DNA of 64,000 nt from Natrarchaeobaculum aegyptiacum. GTDB lineage: Archaea; Halobacteriota; Halobacteria; Halobacteriales; Natrialbaceae. Positions 59,331 to 64,000 of the stretch are shown here, in pieces; position 1 is the first letter of the stretch; every line of letters starts with the position of its first letter. A program made the translations under genes and the position numbers. The stretch lies in assembly GCF_002156705.1 (NCBI RefSeq), contig NZ_CP019893.1, positions 2,418,001-2,482,000 on the forward strand, given 5' to 3'. A model generated the notes under the pieces. That model was not told the origin of the DNA, did not search any database, and was given only the letters and a program-made list of their open reading frames with translations.

Positions 59331-61616
59331 TCAGTCCCATCGGTAGCTCACCTGTCCCATGACGTGTCTGCTGGTCAGTTCGGCCGACGCCTCGCTGTAG
59401 TCGAACTCCTCGACCATCGTCTCGAGTGTCGCCTCCTTGACGCTCTCTGTCTCGGTCCCGCTCGGCGGGTCGTCCCACTGCCGGGGGTCGACGTCCTCGA
59501 ACGTTCGCCTGACGTCCTCCCAGTCGTGGCTCTCGAGGACGGCCTTGATCACCGGGATCGCCGTCAGGTCGACGTCTTCGACCGAGAAGTCCTCGTCGCG
59601 GTGTTCCCACGCGTGGCGATTCAGGGAGGTGATCACCTTCTCCCGGCGGAAGTTTCGGACGCTCTCGTGTGGGTGATTCCCCTCGTAGTCGTCTTCGCCG
59701 AACCGGCCGAGGTGTTCGACCTCGAAGAGCTTCATCTTCAGCGGGTCGGGTTCGACGCGTTCGCCGCGGTCGTTGTACAGCGGTTCGTCGGTCTCCCAGG
59801 CGTAGACGTGTTCGACGTACTCTGCGACGGTCTCCTCGTCGACGCGTTTGTCGTGCATGATCGCCTCGATGACGTCGGCTTCCTGCCGGTCGTAGACGTA
59901 GTTCTTGACCGGGACGACCCGGTTTTCGAACTCGGAGCGCTCGCCGGTCGAGAACACCGGTGCAGTCGAGAGCCCCTCGGCCATCGCGTTCAGGACGTCC
60001 CGGGGCATGACGACGTCCTCGACGGGCAGGTCGGCGTGGTGGCGGTCGAGGTCCGTCTGGACCAGTTCCGCGAGCGCGTCCCGCGTGTAGGTGACCGGAA
60101 TGCCGTGGTCGCCGTCGTCTCCGTCGTCGTCGAAGTCGAACGCCTCCTTCTCGAGTCGGTTGTCGCCTTCCTGCAGATAGCCCTGATCGTAGATCAGCGC
60201 CTTGTCGACGAGGTCGAGCCCGTTGGGCAGGTCGGTCTCGTCGAGCCGCGTGACGACCGCGTAGAGTGCCGCGGCCTCGATGGCGTGGGGGGCGAACTCT
60301 CGCGTTCGGGTCTCGCCGTCCTGCCCCCTGATCGTCACGGACACCGGTTCCCGAATCCGTGACTCGAGTTCGTCGTAGGTATCTGCCTCCCAGACCTCGG
60401 TCTCGTTTGTCAACTCCCGACGGATGAGTTCACACTCGAGGCTCAGGTTGGTGAGGTAGCCGAACTGGTGTTTGTCCAGCCGGCGTTTGAGCGCCTTCAG
60501 CGGGTCCGTGCCGTTGCGATCGGCGTGCTGGTTGAGCTGGGCCTCGAGGTCGGGGTTCGAGATGATCAGTAACTGGGTGTCGACGTCCATCCCGATGCCT
60601 TTGTCCAGTTTTACCGACTGCTCGTCGGGGACGTTCAGCAGTTTCTGCAGGAGGTCTGCGTGCTGGGCGGCGTCTTCGACGATGGTGAGGACGCCGTTGC
60701 CCTGCGAGAGGACGCCGTCGTAGCTGAACGCCTGTGGGTTCTTGCGCCCGCGCGAATCCAGTTCCTGGAGCATGCCGTGCATCCACGACCCGACGAGCCG
60801 TTCCTTGGGGCGGCCGTCGTCCTCGCTGTGGAGAACGCCGACGCCTTGGCCCACGTCGACGACGTAGTTCTTCACGCGCAGGTGGTCCTCGTCGATGATC
60901 GCCGAGAACAGTTCGTCTTCGCCGGCCCGGCGGTATCGTTCCTCTAAGTATTCGTAGGCCTCCCGGGAGAACGGGTCGAGGTCGGTGTCGACCCGGACGG
61001 GGACGTGATCCTCGAGGTCCGCGTTCAGGTCCTCGAGAATGCGTTCGCGGACCTCCTCGGGGAAGACCGACAGCGGGTGGACCTGCACGGGACTCTCGTA
61101 CCAGTGCTGTTCGTCGGCCGCGGTGGGGTCGCCGCCGTAGCTCAGGCCGCGTTCGCCGGCGGTGGCGGTCGTGACGTTCCACTCGACGGTGTAGCGCCGA
61201 CCAGCGGGGGTCTTCGAGTACTCCCGGAGGCCGTTGACCAGACACCGTTTGAGTTCGGATTTCCCGGTGGCGGTGGGGCCTTCGAACCAGATGATCTTCT
61301 CGTCTTTCGCTCGCCCGGCCGCGATCGACCGGAGGTCGTCGACGAACCGATTCAGCACCTCGGTGTTGCCGAGAATGGCGTGTTCGCCACCGTTGTGCGG
61401 ATCGTCGAAGAATCGGTAGCGTTCTTTCTCCTCGCCTTCTTCGACCACCGTTCGCGTGCCGGCGGCCTCGATCGCCTCGAGTAAGTACTTCGAGGCGTGG
61501 GAGGCGATCGTCGGGTTTGCGAAGAGCCGGTCGACGTAGGTCGAGACGTCCATCGGCTCCTCGTACGTCTCCTCGAGCGTGCGATCGGCCGCGGAGACGT
61601 AGTCTCTGTCTGTCAT
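59331..61616 (-). CDS. PrkA-family serine protein kinase (second copy)
   Basis: A 761-residue PrkA-type protein with an AAA+ ATPase domain (Walker A IIWFEGPTATGKSELKRCLVN, residues about 107-127; Walker B region VLTIVEDAAQ) and a C-terminal kinase-like domain. PrkA/YeaG acts as a stress-linked kinase or protease in bacteria. It is a paralogue of the upstream gene with about 70 more residues and a Gly-poor, Asp-rich insert (FDFDDDGDDGDHGIP). It begins 1 base after the upstream gene's stop codon. Confidence 0.92.
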   Translation of the reverse strand: MTDRDYVSAADRTLEETYEEPMDVSTYVDRLFANPTIASHASKYLLEAIEAAGTRTVVEEGEEKERYRFFDDPHNGGEHAILGNTEVLNRFVDDLRSIAAGRAKDEKIIWFEGPTATGKSELKRCLVNGLREYSKTPAGRRYTVEWNVTTATAGERGLSYGGDPTAADEQHWYESPVQVHPLSVFPEEVRERILEDLNADLEDHVPVRVDTDLDPFSREAYEYLEERYRRAGEDELFSAIIDEDHLRVKNYVVDVGQGVGVLHSEDDGRPKERLVGSWMHGMLQELDSRGRKNPQAFSYDGVLSQGNGVLTIVEDAAQHADLLQKLLNVPDEQSVKLDKGIGMDVDTQLLIISNPDLEAQLNQHADRNGTDPLKALKRRLDKHQFGYLTNLSLECELIRRELTNETEVWEADTYDELESRIREPVSVTIRGQDGETRTREFAPHAIEAAALYAVVTRLDETDLPNGLDLVDKALIYDQGYLQEGDNRLEKEAFDFDDDGDDGDHGIPVTYTRDALAELVQTDLDRHHADLPVEDVVMPRDVLNAMAEGLSTAPVFSTGERSEFENRVVPVKNYVYDRQEADVIEAIMHDKRVDEETVAEYVEHVYAWETDEPLYNDRGERVEPDPLKMKLFEVEHLGRFGEDDYEGNHPHESVRNFRREKVITSLNRHAWEHRDEDFSVEDVDLTAIPVIKAVLESHDWEDVRRTFEDVDPRQWDDPPSGTETESVKEATLETMVEEFDYSEASAELTSRHVMGQVSYRWD

Positions 61617-61617
61617 A

Positions 61618-63690
61618 TCAGGTGTCGATCTCTGCTTTGGCGACCTCCGCGCCGGCGAACTCGAGGACTTCCTTGGCTCCCTCCTCGGAGTAGCCCTGTT
61701 CGATCAGGGCGTCGATCCACGCCGAGCGCTCGTCGTCGTCGAACTCCTGGGCGCTGACCAGCGCGGAGAAGTTGATGTTGTGTTTCTTGTCCTCCCAGAG
61801 TTTGCGCTCTAACGCGCGGCGCAGGCGCTCGTTGTCCTGCGGGTTGAACGCCTCGCCTTCGCGGGCGCGCCGGGAGACCCAGTTCGAGACTTCCTGGCGG
61901 AAGTCGTCCTTGCGGTCCTCGGGGACGTCGAGTTTCTCCTCGACGCTGCGCAGGAACGTCTCGTCCGGTTCCTGCTCGCGCCCGGTCAACTCGTCTTCGA
62001 TCGTGTCGTCGTCGATGTAGGCCATCACGTGGTCCATGTACTTCTCGCCCTGACGCTGGATCTCGTCGACGTCGTAGGCCAGCGCGTGACGGACGTCCTC
62101 GATGGCGCGCTCGCGGTACTCCTCGCGCACGGTCTCGAGGTAGCGGTAGTACTTCTCGAAGTTGTCCTCCGGAATGGAGCCGTGGTGCTCTAAGTTCTCC
62201 TCGAAGAAGTTGAACACCGTCAGCGGCGAGAGGAATCCACGCGAGCGGTGCTTGCTGTCCATGATCGCCTCGGCGATCTCGTCGCCGATGAATCGTGGGG
62301 AGATGCCGACCATCCCCTCGCCGATTTCGGCCTTCTGGGCGGCTTCCTCGCGGAGTTTCTTCACGTCGACGTCGTCGCCCTCGTCGATCTCGCCGTTGTA
62401 GGCTTTCGCCTTCGAGAGGAGGTCGACCGTCTCCGCGTCGGGTTCTTCGATGCGGGTGAGGACGCCGAACAGGCCCGCCATCTCTAAGGTGTGGGGCTCG
62501 ACGTTGATGTCGGGAACGTCGGCGTTGGAGAGCATCTTGTCGTAGATGCTGGCCTCGTCTTCGTAGCTGAGGACGTACGGGAAGTCGATTCGCTTCGTCC
62601 TGTCGTTGAACGCCTCCATCTTCTCGTCGCCTTTCTTGTCCTTGTACTCGGGCATGTTCGTCCGCCCGACGATCACCTGGTCGATGTCGATCCGGGGGTT
62701 GTTCTTGGGCTTGATGGTCTGCTCCTGAGTGGCGTGGAGGAAGTCGTAGAGGAACTCTCGCTGGAGTTTGAGCAGTTCCTCCCCGGAGAAGATGCCACGG
62801 TTGGCGTTACAGAACGCTCCCGAGTAGTCGAACGCGCGCGGATCGGACTCGCCGTAGATGGCGATCTTCGAGTAGTTGACGTCGCCCGTCAACTCGGTTT
62901 CGTCCTGATTCTTCTTGTCTTTCGGCTCGAAGGTCTCGATCCCCTGACGCTTGTTCTCGTCGGCGATGAAGCGGACGATCTCGACGTGATTCTCTAGGAC
63001 CTGCTGGAGGTCGTCGTCGTAGTACGCCAGCAGTTTGTCCATGTAGAACTCGCTTTCGGGGTCGAGTGCCTGCTCGTTCTGGATGGTGTAGGGCGCATCG
63101 AGGCGCTCGTTCAGATCCTCGATCACCCGCTGGCGCTGCTCGAGCGGCAACAGGACGAGCGGATCCTGATTCATCGGCGACCGGACGACGTCGTCTGCGG
63201 GATCCTGGTCTTTGATGACGTCACAGAGGTTCGTCCACCGGAAGGTGTACATCCGCCCCTCCTCGCGGAGCGTGTAATCCTCGAAGTAGTTCCGAACCTG
63301 TTTGTCGAAGTGAGACTTCCCGGACCCGACCGGACCGAGCAGCAATTTGATACGGCGTTCCGGCCCGAGTCGACGGGCACCTGATTTCACCTTGTTGACG
63401 AACTCGTGGATCGACTGGTGAATCACCTTCCCGTAGAAGGTGTTCTCGCCGTCGTGGAGGGGATCTTCGCTCGCGAGTCGGTACTCGACGACTCCTTCTG
63501 TCTCGTCGTAGGTGGTCCCGTAGTAGTCGAACATGTCCGCGACGCGCTGGTGAGCGTTGCGGGCGACTTTCGGGTCCTCGTAGACCTCCTCTAGGTACCA
63601 GTCGAACGACTTGGTTTCCCGCAGGTCCGCGGGCATCGATTCCTTGTATGCCGTACTGAGCTTCTCGAGCGTCTCGATGTCACCGGTCAT
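61618..63690 (-). CDS. PrkA-family serine protein kinase (first copy)
   Basis: A 690-residue PrkA protein. Walker A is LLLGPVGSGKSHFDKQVRNYF; the sequence goes on with RGIFSGEELLKLQREFLYDFLHATQE and GRTNMPEYKDKKGDEKMEAFNDRTKRIDFPYVLSYEDEASIYDKML, which are strongly conserved in the family, and the C-terminal domain MDHVMAYIDDDTIEDELTGREQEPDETFLRSVEEKL matches PrkA's kinase end. It is the first gene of the leftward operon prkA-prkA-DUF444-spoVR. Confidence 0.95.
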   Translation of the reverse strand: MTGDIETLEKLSTAYKESMPADLRETKSFDWYLEEVYEDPKVARNAHQRVADMFDYYGTTYDETEGVVEYRLASEDPLHDGENTFYGKVIHQSIHEFVNKVKSGARRLGPERRIKLLLGPVGSGKSHFDKQVRNYFEDYTLREEGRMYTFRWTNLCDVIKDQDPADDVVRSPMNQDPLVLLPLEQRQRVIEDLNERLDAPYTIQNEQALDPESEFYMDKLLAYYDDDLQQVLENHVEIVRFIADENKRQGIETFEPKDKKNQDETELTGDVNYSKIAIYGESDPRAFDYSGAFCNANRGIFSGEELLKLQREFLYDFLHATQEQTIKPKNNPRIDIDQVIVGRTNMPEYKDKKGDEKMEAFNDRTKRIDFPYVLSYEDEASIYDKMLSNADVPDINVEPHTLEMAGLFGVLTRIEEPDAETVDLLSKAKAYNGEIDEGDDVDVKKLREEAAQKAEIGEGMVGISPRFIGDEIAEAIMDSKHRSRGFLSPLTVFNFFEENLEHHGSIPEDNFEKYYRYLETVREEYRERAIEDVRHALAYDVDEIQRQGEKYMDHVMAYIDDDTIEDELTGREQEPDETFLRSVEEKLDVPEDRKDDFRQEVSNWVSRRAREGEAFNPQDNERLRRALERKLWEDKKHNINFSALVSAQEFDDDERSAWIDALIEQGYSEEGAKEVLEFAGAEVAKAEIDT

Positions 63691-64000
63691 GGTTTGGAGT
63701 GTGGTGCCCCCGTAGTCGGTCGTCGGTTTCCGCTCGTCGGACGTCGGCTGCGGGAAGCGCCGTAGCGACGAGCCACGCCACTCCGAGAGCCCGGGGAGCC
63801 GGACGCGAGCGGCGAGCGGTCTCCCGTCGGCTGGTGGGCGGTCCGCAGCGACCCCCAGTTTGGGCGGCAGCGAACGATCGTGTCATGTGTGAACTATCAC
63901 CACTCATCGGTGTGCGAGCCTCGCGTCGACGAACTCGCACGACCTGCACCGGGGACGGGCGCTGAGTGGATCGGTCCGGCGAACGGATACCGATAGTATT
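63691..64000. other. Right-edge intergenic region upstream of the prkA operon
   Basis: A 310-base stretch holds the promoter of the leftward operon; no strong TATA box stands out in the expected position, and the region is GC-rich. Short frames on both strands (for example a 88-codon Arg-rich one on the + strand) have unlike-protein composition. I see no gene, RNA or repeat here. Confidence 0.35.

Noticed and set aside
63699-63965. Possible gene on the + strand at the right edge
   Set aside because: The frame is Arg/Ser/Ala-rich, lacks a promoter, and overlaps the upstream region of the prkA operon without any recognisable domain.

Overview
The window is chromosomal DNA of an extremely halophilic archaeon (class Halobacteria; the gene content fits Natrialbales-like genera, but I cannot fix the genus). 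The evidence is high GC, Asp/Glu-rich proteins, archaeal DnaG primase, leaderless TATA-box promoters, Tat signal peptides, an HTH_10 (Bat-type) regulator, a halocin C8-like precursor and the haloarchaeal methylaspartate cycle. No rRNA, CRISPR array or replication origin was seen.

Layout. 1-5.5 kb: an NAD kinase/inositol-phosphatase fusion (cut by the left edge), a CBS protein, a pterin carbinolamine dehydratase, and the tetrapyrrole pair siroheme synthase/HemA. 5.7-9.8 kb: an isoprenoid-carrier neighbourhood with a catalytic cis-prenyltransferase, a second degenerate cis-prenyltransferase that resembles the NgBR/Nus1 subunit, and a DUF92 membrane protein. 10-18 kb: DnaG, a membrane-anchored ArsR-type regulator, a DUF3311 + sodium:solute symporter pair, a PAS/GAF/HTH_10 regulator and a DUF6293 protein. 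18.4-22.7 kb: a methyltransferase and PfkB kinase, followed by the most interesting locus: an ATP-grasp ligase and a PqqD-like/M50 membrane protease in one operon, divergent from a 45-codon gene for a small peptide ending in CPEKCW. This has the logic of a ribosomally made, modified peptide (RiPP) system. 22.8-36 kb: alcohol dehydrogenase, two sensor-domain membrane proteins around a winged-helix/small-membrane-protein cassette, a DUF4097 lipoprotein, an MMPL/RND exporter, a pilin-like protein, an alpha/beta hydrolase and ValS.

36-46 kb: an acidic repeat protein, DUF1405, PdxS, and a complete methylaspartate-cycle block: CoA transferase divergent from glutamate mutase (two subunits), methylaspartate ammonia-lyase, mesaconyl-CoA hydratase and a methylmalyl-CoA lyase. 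Together these take glutamate to glyoxylate plus propionyl-CoA for acetyl-CoA assimilation. 46.1-48.2 kb: an IS200/IS605-type element with intact TnpB but a TnpA broken by two insertions, each made of two mini-hairpins with GAA loops. 48.3-49.5 kb: a halocin C8-like precursor with a 12-cysteine tail, then tRNA-Ser(UGA). 49.5-55.8 kb: housekeeping genes (UDG, Mrp ATPase, MFS, YjbQ, HEAT). 55.9-63.7 kb: the stress operon prkA-prkA-DUF444-spoVR, read leftwards.

Most coding calls rest on motifs and length read directly from the sequence; family names are from memory, not from a search.
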